Source: a bacterium (GTDB lineage Bacteria > Krumholzibacteriota > Krumholzibacteriia > Krumholzibacteriales > Krumholzibacteriaceae). From it: a stretch of 64,000 nucleotides of DNA. The DNA lies in the NCBI GenBank assembly GCA_020350885.1, contig CP070727.1, positions 3,178,051 through 3,242,050 on the forward strand. The letters run 5' to 3'. The position numbers and the translations under genes were made by a program. Below the pieces are notes generated by a model. It saw nothing but the letters and a program-made list of their open reading frames with translations. It made no database searches and was not told the DNA's origin. This document shows, piece after piece, positions 45,664 through 54,139 of this stretch. How positions within the stretch are numbered: the stretch's first letter is position 1; each line of letters starts with the position of its first letter.

Positions 45664-46525
45664 AGTGGAGACCATCGATGGGGTGACGAGCGATCCGGCG
45701 TCCGAACCGGTCGTCGTGTGCAGGGATATAACGAAGTATTACCCGGAGCAGCTCTCTATCCGCGCTTTGCTGAGCCTTCACTTGAAGAGACGGAAGAAGC
45801 TGATACTCGATGCTGTCTCATTCGATGTGCGTAGGGGCGAGATCTTCGGGATCATCGGTCCCAATGGAGCCGGCAAGACGACGATCCTCAAAATCCTCTG
45901 CCGGCTCACGACCCCGACACGCGGGACCGCGCATGTGTGCGGGTACGACATCGACCGGGACTGGAGACACGTAATCAACCATATCGGTTATTGCATCAGC
46001 GAGGAGCGGAGCTTCTTCTGGCGGCTCACCGGAAGGCAGAACCTCGAATTCTTCGCGGATCTCCTCGAGGTCGAGCCGCGTACGGCCGGTCGCAGGATCG
46101 ACGAGCTCCTCGATCTGCTCGAACTCACCGATGTGGCGGGGCAGCGTTTCATGAACTATTCCTCGGGCATGAAGCAGAAGATGGCGGTGGCGAGATCACT
46201 CCTCTCCGATCCCGAGGTGCTCTTCATGGACGAGCCGACACGGGGATTGGATCCGAGAACGGCATCGAGGCTTCGCACCTTTGTGAGAGACTACATAAAG
46301 GAGCGTGACAAGACGGTTATCGTTACCACCAACAGGGTGAGTGATATCGAGCACCTGTGCCAGCGCCTTCTCATACTCGACCGCGGCCGGATTGCGGCCT
46401 GCGGGACAATCCCCGAGATCTGCGACGATGTCCGTCGTCGTCGCATGATCGATGGGGAGTGTTCATTCGAGGAGGCGTTCAATATGCTGCTCGAGCCGGA
46501 CCGGCACGGGGCACGAAGGGCATGA
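45656..46525 (+). CDS. ABC-2 type transporter, ATP-binding protein
   Basis: A 289-residue ATPase from GTG 45656. All motifs are present: Walker A GPNGAGKTT, signature YSSGMKQKMAVARSLL, Walker B VLFMDEPTRGLD and a switch His-like region before VTTNR. It belongs to the NatA/CcmA-like group that pairs with ABC-2 permeases, here the gene at 46629. It probably exports the matured peptide or gives self-protection; this is inferred from its place in the locus. Confidence 0.92.
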   Translation: MNRVETIDGVTSDPASEPVVVCRDITKYYPEQLSIRALLSLHLKRRKKLILDAVSFDVRRGEIFGIIGPNGAGKTTILKILCRLTTPTRGTAHVCGYDIDRDWRHVINHIGYCISEERSFFWRLTGRQNLEFFADLLEVEPRTAGRRIDELLDLLELTDVAGQRFMNYSSGMKQKMAVARSLLSDPEVLFMDEPTRGLDPRTASRLRTFVRDYIKERDKTVIVTTNRVSDIEHLCQRLLILDRGRIAACGTIPEICDDVRRRRMIDGECSFEEAFNMLLEPDRHGARRA

Positions 46526-46628
46526 AGGGACGGGACGGATCATTCGGGAGCCGCGTCCCGGTATGTACGGAAATGATTGGAGACGGGGAAAGCACGGATC
46601 TCCTCATGTATGATGTAGGCGGTCGGTT

Positions 46629-47456
46629 ATGAGCACTCACATCTCGGTATTCGCCAGGAAGCCGCTGGCGATCATAAAGAAGGAATTCCTGACGGCTATC
46701 AGCTACAAGTTCGATTTTCTGTTCCGTTTCTCGAGTATCTGGATGAGCCTCTTCGTGTATTACTTCCTCGCAAAGCTCATCGATCCGGCCGTTTCGACAG
46801 ATCTGCAACCCTACGGAGGCGATTACTTCTCCTTCGTGATCATCGGGACCGCATTCTCAAGTTACCTCAATGTCGGTCTCGACAGCTTCTCGAGCTCGAT
46901 CCGTGAGGCTCAGCTCGTGGGAACGCTCGAAGCGGTTCTCGTTACGCGCACACGCTTCACGACAATCCTGATCTTCCAGGCGGTCTGGAACTTTCTCTTC
47001 GCATCGATTCACGTGATCGTCTATCTCGCATTCGGCTTCCTCTTCTTCAAGACCCCGATCACCAATCCCAACTTCCCGGCGACGATCGTCGTCCTGATAC
47101 TGACGATCCTCGCCTTCAGCTCGCTCGGTATAATATCCGGCAGCTTCATCATCCTCTTCAAGAAGGGGACGCCGATCAACTGGTTCATCAACAACTTCTC
47201 CCGTTTCCTGGGGGGTGTCTTCTACCCGATCAGTCTCCTGCCGGACTGGTGCCAGACGCTCGCCTACCTGCTCCCGATCACCCATTCACTTGAGGCGATC
47301 AGGCTCGCCATGATCCGGGGGTATTCTCTACCGGAGCTCAGGACACAGATCACCGCACTCCTCATCTTCAATGTCGTTCTCTTCCCGCTCAGCGTGCTGT
47401 GTTTCAACTTCGCCTTCAGGCAGGCGCGCAAGGACGGCACCCTCTGCCAGTACTAA
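46629..47456 (+). CDS. ABC-2 type transporter, permease
   Basis: A 275-residue membrane protein with six helices (near 38-55, 75-95, 118-140, 150-180, 195-215 and 245-265). The amphipathic start (FARKPLAIIKKEFLTAISYK) and the helix 5 region (FLGGVFYPISLLPDWCQTLAYLLPITHSLEAIR) are hallmarks of ABC2_membrane proteins. Starts at ATG 46629, 103 nt after the ATPase gene. Forms the exporter with the preceding gene. Confidence 0.92.
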   Translation: MSTHISVFARKPLAIIKKEFLTAISYKFDFLFRFSSIWMSLFVYYFLAKLIDPAVSTDLQPYGGDYFSFVIIGTAFSSYLNVGLDSFSSSIREAQLVGTLEAVLVTRTRFTTILIFQAVWNFLFASIHVIVYLAFGFLFFKTPITNPNFPATIVVLILTILAFSSLGIISGSFIILFKKGTPINWFINNFSRFLGGVFYPISLLPDWCQTLAYLLPITHSLEAIRLAMIRGYSLPELRTQITALLIFNVVLFPLSVLCFNFAFRQARKDGTLCQY

Positions 47457-47878
47457 AGCCGTCACACCGAACCGGGTATTTCATCTCTGACCTCATTCCA
47501 TTTCCAGGGATGTGTGATTCACGTTAAATAATAGAAAATGCTTGTAATTAAGAGTTGTTTCTTGTACAATTAAAAATCGAACAAACGGGATGGGTTACCA
47601 GCGATTTTAGAGATCCCAGTATTACGATCCATGTCTTATACATGTGGAAGGGAGAGACTATTTATTGTTTTTGTATTGGTGTAACATGAAATATGGCAAA
47701 CGGTTACATGGATCGTACGACAGCAGGCACGAAGTGAGACTTCTAGAGATAAATGTTGAAAGGCTTTGGCTGCAACTTAACGATTCCATTATTTAACGGC
47801 AAGGAGGTGGCAGGTCTCTACGAGGGTAGGTACCACACGTAGAATCATATCGAAAATAGAGAGATAGGAGGAGCTTCG
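47457..47878. promoter_or_regulatory. 422-bp leader region with sigma-70-like promoter for the secreted toroid protein
   Basis: AT-rich stretch. TTGTAA (47542-47547), 17-nt spacer, TACAAT (47565-47570) makes a good promoter. It implies a 5' untranslated region of about 300 nt, which may be regulatory. AGGAGGAG lies just before ATG 47879. One 36-codon frame starting near 47687 has no ribosome site and no likeness to the precursors, so I do not call it. Confidence 0.55.
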
Positions 47879-50800
47879 ATGGATGGAAAAAGACTAATCA
47901 TATTCATGTTATGTACGCTCTTGCTCGTGGGTAGCTGGGGGGTGCTTGCAGCCCAGGAGATCACCGACGAGGGGATCGAATCATATCTGAACAAGTACAA
48001 GAACGTGATACCGGCACCCGAAGGCGAGTTCTCCCCGGTGCATCAGTCGGAGACACCGGTCTTCAGGAGCCCCACAGGAGCGCTGACGGTCCGGACCATG
48101 CCGAGCAGCTTCAATCCCCTCACCGGGGATGTCGCAGCGTATGCATGGCCCGGAAGGCAGTTCCCTCTCTGGGGTAACCTCTCGGGGGATGCACCGCCGT
48201 ACACCTACGAGTGGGATTTCGGCGATGCCTCGCCCCCCGCTACCGGATCTGTGACGAATCCAAACTACATCTACGAGTATCACACCTATCCGACCGTCGG
48301 TGTCTATTACGCCACGCTGACCGTAACGGATAACGACGGCGCTTCGGTATCATCGACCGTCCGCATCGATGTCGCATTCGACGCCCATGAGGTCCGTGTG
48401 AATGCGGCCATCGAGGACGGCCTGCGGTACCTCTATCTCAAACAGAACGCCAACGGGAGCTGGAGCAGCAACTATCCGGCAACGACCACGGCCGCGATCA
48501 TTGCGGAGTACTGCCTGAGGGGACATTTCCCGACAAACGATCCCGTTGCGGACATCTATGTCGGAACGGTCCTCAAGGGGCTCGATTATATTTACACCCG
48601 GTTAATACCACAGGGTATCGGCATGCAACCGGCAGGCAATCCGGATTCGAACGGAAACGGATTCGGTATCCGCGCAATGGAGTACTCGGCCTACAGCCAG
48701 GGTATTATAATGTTCGGCCTCGCCGCAACGAGAAGCCCGGCACTCGTTGCCACGAACGGCCCTGCAAATGTCGTTGGACGGACCCTGGTGGACATCCTTA
48801 CCGATATGGTCGATCAGCTCGCCTGGTCGCAGACCGACGGTGGCAGCCAGCGGGGAGGATGGCGCTACAACATCACCGTACCGAGCTACCAAAGTGACAA
48901 CTCGGCCGTCCAGTGGGCGGCGATCGGGCTCATGTCAGCAGAGGCGGAGCCGTGGTTTATCATGGCGCCTGCGTTCGTAAAATCCGAGCTGCAGATCTGG
49001 TTGAACTACTCCAGAAACGCCAACTGTAGCTACGGATACACGGGTCCGGGGACCTCTACGATCGCCCGCACCTCTTCGGCGATTTACTCGATGTACTACA
49101 TCGACAACGACCGCACGACCGTCGAGGCCGAGGTCCTGTGCGCCATCGATTATGTCTGCTCGATGTGGTTCCACGGGAGTCCCACCTACGGGCAGTTCCC
49201 CGGCAACTTCTATGCGATGTATGCGACCAAGAAGGCGCTCGAGGATTACCAGTTCGTGGAGGTATGCTCTCCCCCGCGGAACTGGGCGCACGACTTCGAA
49301 AGCCATCTCGTTAAGGGTCTCACGAGCCCGACCGGTGCTACAGCCTGGAAGCAGGTCACCGATACCGGCGATCCCGTGAACGACGGGCGCTGGAACAACA
49401 ACACCCTGTGGATTGATGTCGGCGGCGGCTATCTCTCGACCGCCTTCGCGCTGCTCATTCTCACACCGGGTGTGCGGCCCTGCACGCCGGTTGCGGTGAT
49501 CGAGCTGGATCCGCCCGAGGCCTGCCCGGGAACGGAGATCTGCTTCGACGGCAGGGATTCCTACATACCGGCCGGCTGTCCCGAGACACTGGAGATCACG
49601 AGCTGGGAGTGGGACCTTGATGACGACGGTGTGTTCGAGGAAAGCGGCGCCTTCGTCTGCCTGCCCGATGGTTACGAGCTTCCGCCTGGCGAGTCGGAGT
49701 GGGATTACCGTGTGACCCTCAGGGTCACGACGAACGAGGGCAAGACCGGTTCCGCGACCGCCATGGTGCACATCGGAACCGACAACAACCCGCCGATCGC
49801 CGTTACGGGCGGTCCCTACACCGCCTGTGTGGGTGATACGATCTTCCTGGACGCCTGCGGTTCATACGATCCCGACTTCGAATGTACCGGCGACGAGGTC
49901 GTCGAGTACTGCTGGGACTTCGAGCCGGACGGCGTTCCGGATCTCTGCACCGACGAGTGCAGGCCAGATACCTTCCTCGTCTTCTATGAGGAGGTTCTCA
50001 GGACCCTCCAGCTTCGTGTAAGAGATACGTACGGCGCGTGGTCCGATCCGGCGGGCGGCCTCGTACAGATCTGGTCGTCGCTTCGGGAGCTCTGGGTGAC
50101 GGAAGCGGACATCGAATTCGAGTTCGATCCGGCCGTATGCGAAACGCTTCGCATCTGTGCGACGATCCACGCGGGCACACAGAGCCCGGAGCTTGAGATC
50201 GACCCGGCGACGGTTGATTTCTACTATGACGATCCGGAGGATCCGTCGAAGCGCCTCGGCCGGTTCACCACGCCGGTGATGCGTGACGGCGACATGGTAA
50301 CGTTCTGTCTGACGATCCAGCCTCCGGATGACACGCTGGATATCTACGTCGTCGTCGATCCGAACCAGCTGATCAGGGAGTGCCACGAGGACGACAACGT
50401 GGCCGTGAAGACGTGGACCTGCGGGGGACCATGCCCACCATGCCAGACGGCGCTCTCGCTGGTCGGCTACAGTTCGGTCTCCTGGGCGGATCCGTTCTGG
50501 ACGGTGAAGGTGCAGGTGCACAACGGTGGCCCGGGAGTGGCGAAGAACGTCAATGTGATGATGAACGAGGACGTGGCGTGGCTCACGGTGCCGGATGCGC
50601 ACTGCAGCTATGGTGATATTCCCGAGGGTGGCACGGCGGACGGTGGGATGGACAGCTACACCTTCGATCTGACGAACCATCCGGGCGGCAACTTCAATGT
50701 CTGGTTTGATGTGGCGTACGAGGATGCATGCGGCAATCAGTGTCGGGTGCGTCTCGATCCGGAGTTTGATCCGACGAATAAGGAGTCGGAGACGGTTCCG

Positions 50801-51082
50801 GTGGCGAAGTATGCGTTGCGGCAGAACTATCCGAACCCGTTCAATCCGAACACGACGATCAGCTATCAACTTGCGCAGCATGGATATGTGGATCTGCGCA
50901 TCTACGATGTCGCGGGTCGTCTGGTTCGGGTGCTGGTGAGTGAGTCGAAGGATCCGGGGCTGTATGCGGTTGAGTGGAATGGGCGTGACAGGCGTGGTGT
51001 GCAGGTAGCCTCGGGGATCTACTTCTACCGGCTCGAGTCGGGAAGCTTCAGTCAGACGAGGCGGATGGTGCTTCTGCGGTAA
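47879..51082 (+). CDS. Secreted multidomain protein: PKD, alpha/alpha-toroid, PKD, sorting domain
   Basis: A 1067-residue exported protein. Signal peptide (LLLVGSWGVLAAQ). A PKD domain (~95-165: YTYEWDFGDASPP, LTVTDNDGASV). Residues ~170-500 are an alpha/alpha-toroid with a QW-like NGSWSSNYPATTTAAI and prenyltransferase/squalene-cyclase-type repeats but no D-x-D-D catalytic motif seen. Two more PKD-like domains with many Cys pairs (~505-690), CARDB-like domains (~690-960: ECHEDDNVAVKTW) and a FlgD/type A sorting domain (NYPNPFNPNTTISYQL to RRMVLLR). It is cell-surface or secreted. It sits between the exporter and the first precursor gene; its role there is unknown. Confidence 0.88.
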   Translation: MDGKRLIIFMLCTLLLVGSWGVLAAQEITDEGIESYLNKYKNVIPAPEGEFSPVHQSETPVFRSPTGALTVRTMPSSFNPLTGDVAAYAWPGRQFPLWGNLSGDAPPYTYEWDFGDASPPATGSVTNPNYIYEYHTYPTVGVYYATLTVTDNDGASVSSTVRIDVAFDAHEVRVNAAIEDGLRYLYLKQNANGSWSSNYPATTTAAIIAEYCLRGHFPTNDPVADIYVGTVLKGLDYIYTRLIPQGIGMQPAGNPDSNGNGFGIRAMEYSAYSQGIIMFGLAATRSPALVATNGPANVVGRTLVDILTDMVDQLAWSQTDGGSQRGGWRYNITVPSYQSDNSAVQWAAIGLMSAEAEPWFIMAPAFVKSELQIWLNYSRNANCSYGYTGPGTSTIARTSSAIYSMYYIDNDRTTVEAEVLCAIDYVCSMWFHGSPTYGQFPGNFYAMYATKKALEDYQFVEVCSPPRNWAHDFESHLVKGLTSPTGATAWKQVTDTGDPVNDGRWNNNTLWIDVGGGYLSTAFALLILTPGVRPCTPVAVIELDPPEACPGTEICFDGRDSYIPAGCPETLEITSWEWDLDDDGVFEESGAFVCLPDGYELPPGESEWDYRVTLRVTTNEGKTGSATAMVHIGTDNNPPIAVTGGPYTACVGDTIFLDACGSYDPDFECTGDEVVEYCWDFEPDGVPDLCTDECRPDTFLVFYEEVLRTLQLRVRDTYGAWSDPAGGLVQIWSSLRELWVTEADIEFEFDPAVCETLRICATIHAGTQSPELEIDPATVDFYYDDPEDPSKRLGRFTTPVMRDGDMVTFCLTIQPPDDTLDIYVVVDPNQLIRECHEDDNVAVKTWTCGGPCPPCQTALSLVGYSSVSWADPFWTVKVQVHNGGPGVAKNVNVMMNEDVAWLTVPDAHCSYGDIPEGGTADGGMDSYTFDLTNHPGGNFNVWFDVAYEDACGNQCRVRLDPEFDPTNKESETVPVAKYALRQNYPNPFNPNTTISYQLAQHGYVDLRIYDVAGRLVRVLVSESKDPGLYAVEWNGRDRRGVQVASGIYFYRLESGSFSQTRRMVLLR

Positions 51083-51101
51083 TAGAGTATCTATCGTGTA
51101 T

Positions 51102-51133
51102 CGCCCGGATGTGGCGGTGCTGCAACCCGGGCG
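51102..51133 (+). other. Hairpin upstream of the first precursor gene
   Basis: CGCCCGG (51102-51108) pairs with CCGGGCG (51127-51133) around an 18-nt loop, between the toroid gene stop and the precursor start. No T-tract follows, so it is more likely a processing or stability element than a terminator. Confidence 0.4.
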
Positions 51134-51204
51134 GTACACGGATGTCGCTTGTAACGGTTAATGATGAGAGACGGAATGTAACTATCAACAAGGTGGTAGA
51201 GCTC

Positions 51205-51318
51205 ATGGCGAAGAAAACGGTACGCACCAAGAAAAAAGACTACATTAAGCCCGAGGTCGACAAGAAGGAGAACCTCAAGGAGATCACCCTGCTCTCCTTC
51301 TCACCGCCAATCAGGTAA
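51205..51318 (+). CDS. RiPP precursor peptide A1 with lasso-type leader
   Basis: A 37-residue peptide starting at ATG 51205 (AAGGTGG 8 nt before). The leader carries the recognition pattern used by PqqD-like RRE proteins: D-Y-I-K-P-E-V-x-K-K-E-N-L-K-E-I-T, that is Y-x2-P-x-V/L ... T. After the threonine come LLSFSPPIR and stop. It is 71% or so alike to A2 (53622-53744) over the shared part, with TLLSFSPP identical. With a B2-like cut two residues after the Thr position (T at -2), the core would be LSFSPPIR. There is no Asp or Glu in this core. Very basic N-terminus. Confidence 0.82.
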   Translation: MAKKTVRTKKKDYIKPEVDKKENLKEITLLSFSPPIR

Positions 51319-51373
51319 TGGATATAGCCGGAGCTTCTCTGTCCGGAACATGATCAAGATGCCTGTGTGTAAG

Positions 51374-51418
51374 GATAGGTCCACGGTATTGACGTGGAGC
51401 ACTCGTGGACCTATCTTT
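51374..51418 (+). terminator. 12-bp perfect hairpin between precursor A1 and the YdjY-like gene
   Basis: GATAGGTCCACG (51374-51385) pairs perfectly with CGTGGACCTATC (51404-51415) over an 18-nt loop, followed by TTTAT. A smaller hairpin (CCGGA/TCCGG) lies just after the A1 stop. This resembles a partial terminator or RNA-stability structure after the precursor, as is common where a precursor must be made in excess of the genes behind it. Confidence 0.6.
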
Positions 51419-51461
51419 ATGTACATGGGGACAATCTTTCTTTAACAGGAAAAGGTTGCTG

Positions 51462-52229
51462 ATGATTTGCATTGACGGCTCAGTACTTGGGCGGTGGTTA
51501 CCCGTAGTTGCACTCATTGCCGCCCTGGCCCTGGGTGTCACCGGGTCACCCGCCTCCGCACAGGATCAGGCGCCGCAATCGCCTTCCGATGAGGATCCAG
51601 TGAAGGATGAGAGGCCGCCGATCGAGAGGATCGACGATAATGTGTATAAGATCGGCAATCTCGTTGTAGACGGAAATAAGAGAGAGGTCGTAATGCCCGG
51701 GTGGATCAATATGTCGGAAGGTGTTGTAGAGCTCCTGGCGTGCGCACCGGGGGGAAAGACGCACGAGAGTGTCGTCGTAGTCGATGTGGAGCCGTTTCAC
51801 CTGCAGATTGCATTGCTCCTGCTCGGTCTGGAGGGAGGAGAGAGTATCTCCTTCCAGGGTGATCCGGCCACCCCCGAAGGTGATCCCGTCGAGATCGTCA
51901 TCGAGTGGACCGATCCGAAAAGCGGTGAGATGAAGAGCGTGCGCGGCGAGGATTTCATTTATAATGTCAAGGCAGACCGTCCGATGATTCATACCCATTG
52001 GGTGTTTACGGGATCCCGTATCGTCGACGGTGTTTTCGTTGCGCAGATGGAAAAGTCGCTGGTAACGACATATCACGATCCATACACGATAATCGACAAT
52101 CCGCTGCAGACCGGTGGAGACGACACCTATTACGAGGCAAACCGGTTTCTCGTGCCTCCGGTGGGTACAAAGGTGACCTTCCTTGTGAGGGCCACGGAGA
52201 ATGCATCCGACAGTACCGATGAGAAGTAA
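51462..52229 (+). CDS. Secreted YdjY-like domain protein
   Basis: A 255-residue protein from ATG 51462, with a signal peptide cut after PASA (AALALGVTGSPASAQ). The domain has the YdjY family features: LVVDGNKREVVMPGWINMSE, G-V-V-E-L-L-A-C-A-P-G-G-K-T-H-E-S, and H-L-Q-I-A-L-L-L-L-G-L. Function of YdjY domains is unknown; they occur in exported or lipid-anchored proteins. It sits between precursor A1 and the second toroid gene, so it may take part in the same system. Confidence 0.8.
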   Translation: MICIDGSVLGRWLPVVALIAALALGVTGSPASAQDQAPQSPSDEDPVKDERPPIERIDDNVYKIGNLVVDGNKREVVMPGWINMSEGVVELLACAPGGKTHESVVVVDVEPFHLQIALLLLGLEGGESISFQGDPATPEGDPVEIVIEWTDPKSGEMKSVRGEDFIYNVKADRPMIHTHWVFTGSRIVDGVFVAQMEKSLVTTYHDPYTIIDNPLQTGGDDTYYEANRFLVPPVGTKVTFLVRATENASDSTDEK

Positions 52230-52274
52230 CCGGGCGATGAGCTTAAGCGATCATATCGAGTGGAGGCAATCGGC

Positions 52275-53429
52275 ATGAAGTACGTCGTAACGATTGTATT
52301 GGCTTTCCTCATGGTGGCACAGTGTTCGGCCGTAGCGAGCGGTGAGGAGACGGTCGAGCTCTCTATCCGCAAGGAGGGTGAGGCGGCGATCTCACGGGGA
52401 CTGCTGTGGATCATGACACAGCAGATGGAAGATGGATCGTGGAGCTCGTACCCGGCGATCACGGCCCTGGTCGTCTCGGCAATGCTGCGCAGCCCTTTCG
52501 ATTACGATCAATACAACACGGAAGCGATCAGCAAGGGCCTCGACTACATCACCGGCAGCGTTAAACCCGACGGCTCGATCCACGCCGGGAATATGCCCGG
52601 CTACAATACGAGTGTCTGTATCATGGCGTTACGGGACGCCCGTGATCCCGCCTATGATACGATCATAGGGAATGCACGTGACTTTCTTATCCGGCTTCAG
52701 TGTGATGAAGAGGAGGGATACCAACCGGACAGCGTTTACTACGGTGGGATCGGTTATGGCGGGGATGATCGTCCGGACATGTCGAATATGCAGTGGGCAA
52801 TGGAGGCGCTTGAGGCATCCAAGGAGTATGCAAAACGATCCGAGCACAGCATGGATGAGAGCGAGGGCACCGAACCGGAAACCGAACTACCGACCAGCGG
52901 GCACTCTCAGAAGGGCATATTCTGGGACAAGGCGGTCATCTTCCTCGAGCGCTGTCAGAATTTCGAGACGAACGATCAGTCGTGGGCGGGCAATGACGGT
53001 GGTTTCGTGTACTATCCCGGCTCGAGCAAGGCGGGGGGAACGACCTCGTATGGAAGCATGACGTACGCTGGGCTCAAGAGCTTTATCCATGCGAATCTCG
53101 ACAAGGAGGATCCACGGGTCATCGCCGCGTACGACTGGATACGGAAGAACTACACGGTGGATAAGAATCCCGAAATGGGCCTGCAGGGACTGTACTACTA
53201 CTATCACACCATGGCCAAAGCATTGAATATCTACGGTGAGGAAAACATAGAGGATGATGAAGGGGTGAAGCATAACTGGCGGGAGGACTTGATCATCAAG
53301 CTGAGTTCCCTTCAGCACGAGGAAGGTTACTGGGTAAACACGAACGGCAGGTGGTGGGAGAACAACAAGTCTCTGGTGACGGCCTACTGTATACTCGCCC
53401 TTGAGGAAGTACTCGGAACAGCGAGGTAA
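52275..53429 (+). CDS. Secreted alpha/alpha-toroid (prenyltransferase/squalene-oxidase repeat) protein
   Basis: A 384-residue exported protein from ATG 52275 (GGAGG 8 nt before). Signal peptide ends around AVASG. It is made of toroid repeats with a QW-type motif (QQMEDGSWSSYPAITALVVSAML) that echoes the one in the 47879 protein (NGSWSSNYPATTTAAI). Other repeat signatures are DGSIHAG, GGFVYYPGSSKAGG and G-S-M-T-Y-A-G-L-K-S. No D-x-D-D cyclase motif or prenyltransferase zinc ligands are evident, so a binding role is likelier than terpene cyclisation. It directly precedes precursor A2. Confidence 0.83.
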   Translation: MKYVVTIVLAFLMVAQCSAVASGEETVELSIRKEGEAAISRGLLWIMTQQMEDGSWSSYPAITALVVSAMLRSPFDYDQYNTEAISKGLDYITGSVKPDGSIHAGNMPGYNTSVCIMALRDARDPAYDTIIGNARDFLIRLQCDEEEGYQPDSVYYGGIGYGGDDRPDMSNMQWAMEALEASKEYAKRSEHSMDESEGTEPETELPTSGHSQKGIFWDKAVIFLERCQNFETNDQSWAGNDGGFVYYPGSSKAGGTTSYGSMTYAGLKSFIHANLDKEDPRVIAAYDWIRKNYTVDKNPEMGLQGLYYYYHTMAKALNIYGEENIEDDEGVKHNWREDLIIKLSSLQHEEGYWVNTNGRWWENNKSLVTAYCILALEEVLGTAR

Positions 53430-53535
53430 CCGGTTGCGATATAGAGGGCTACAGTGAGGTTGTCCGCATCTGCCCGACAGCGGGGAGTTGCACGATTCAA
53501 AATGATCACCGGGAGGATTTAGCTCTCATAACCTA

Positions 53536-53565
53536 TTGACACCATTAGCTATCCTATGATATCAT
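53536..53565 (+). promoter_or_regulatory. Strong promoter for precursor A2
   Basis: TTGACA at 53536-53541 with an 18-nt spacer and TATCAT at 53560-53565 (five of six consensus bases). It stands in a distinctly AT-rich pocket of about 80 bp, 56 nt before the precursor start. GGGGGAGAG is the ribosome site. This promoter should also drive the PqqD-like and HprK-like genes. Confidence 0.7.
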
Positions 53566-53621
53566 TATTATTAGTAAAGTATATTTAGTAGGTGGAACCC
53601 AAATCCTCAGGGGGAGAGTTG

Positions 53622-53744
53622 ATGGAACGAAAGGCAAACATGGCGAAGCAGGACAACAAAAAGAGCTACACCAAGCCCGACCTTAAGAAACATGAAAACC
53701 TGAAGGATTTAACCCTTCTCTCGTTTTCGCCACCGGTTTCGTAA
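53622..53744 (+). CDS. RiPP precursor peptide A2 with lasso-type leader
   Basis: A 40-residue peptide. ATG 53622 has a strong ribosome site (GGGGGAGAG); an ATG at 53640 is an in-frame alternative that gives the same start as A1 (MAK). The leader has S-Y-T-K-P-D-L-K-K-H-E-N-L-K-D-L-T, matching Y-x2-P-x-L-x-x-x-x-x-x-x-x-x-T of lasso leaders. Then LLSFSPPVS and stop. The final residue is Ser, a position phosphorylated by HprK-like kinases in known lasso clusters. The core has no Asp/Glu. Directly followed by the PqqD-like gene. Confidence 0.85.
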   Translation: MERKANMAKQDNKKSYTKPDLKKHENLKDLTLLSFSPPVS

Positions 53745-53855
53745 CGCAACTCTCGCCTGATGTCTCCTGCTGAACGGGGCGCCTCGGGTTTTTGATGAAC
53801 GGGGGGCTCCTCTTATTTCGTAGCTGAAAGCGTGACGATTCGAGAGGGATCGAGT

Positions 53856-54116
53856 ATGCTGAAGATCAATGACAAAGTGGTATTCAGGGAAGTCGAAGAC
53901 AAGATCGTACTGATCAATCTCGAATCCGGCTTCTACTATTCGCTGAACGAGATCGGCTGCTTTATATTCAAGCGCATCCTCAAAAACAAGAATCCCTGCG
54001 AGATCCTCGAGGAGATCAAGCATAGCTATGATGTCTCGGAGGAGAGAGCCGACCAGGATCTCGGGGAGTTCCTCGATACGCTTACACGGGAAAACATCGT
54101 CGTACAGTACAACTAG
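53856..54116 (+). CDS. PqqD-family RiPP recognition protein (lasso B1 type)
   Basis: An 86-residue protein from ATG 53856 (GAGAGGGA before). It is a typical RRE: KVVFREVEDKIVLINLESGFYYSLNEIG, then FIFKRILKNKNPCEILEEI and a winged-helix tail. PqqD-like proteins bind leader peptides by adding the leader as a beta strand; the Y-x2-P pattern of both precursors is the expected ligand. It would deliver them to the B2 peptidase at 43806. It lies 24 nt before the kinase-like gene. Confidence 0.9.
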   Translation: MLKINDKVVFREVEDKIVLINLESGFYYSLNEIGCFIFKRILKNKNPCEILEEIKHSYDVSEERADQDLGEFLDTLTRENIVVQYN

Positions 54117-54139
54117 GCCTGCCTTATTCCGATGGATCT

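Noticed and set aside
47687..47797. 36-codon frame in the leader before the 1067-aa protein, considered as a third precursor
   Set aside because: No ribosome site, no Y-x2-P or TLLSFSPP pattern, and composition fits non-coding leader.
47879..53429. Toroid proteins as active terpene cyclases
   Set aside because: Repeat motifs fit the fold but the D-x-D-D or equivalent catalytic motif is not seen in either.
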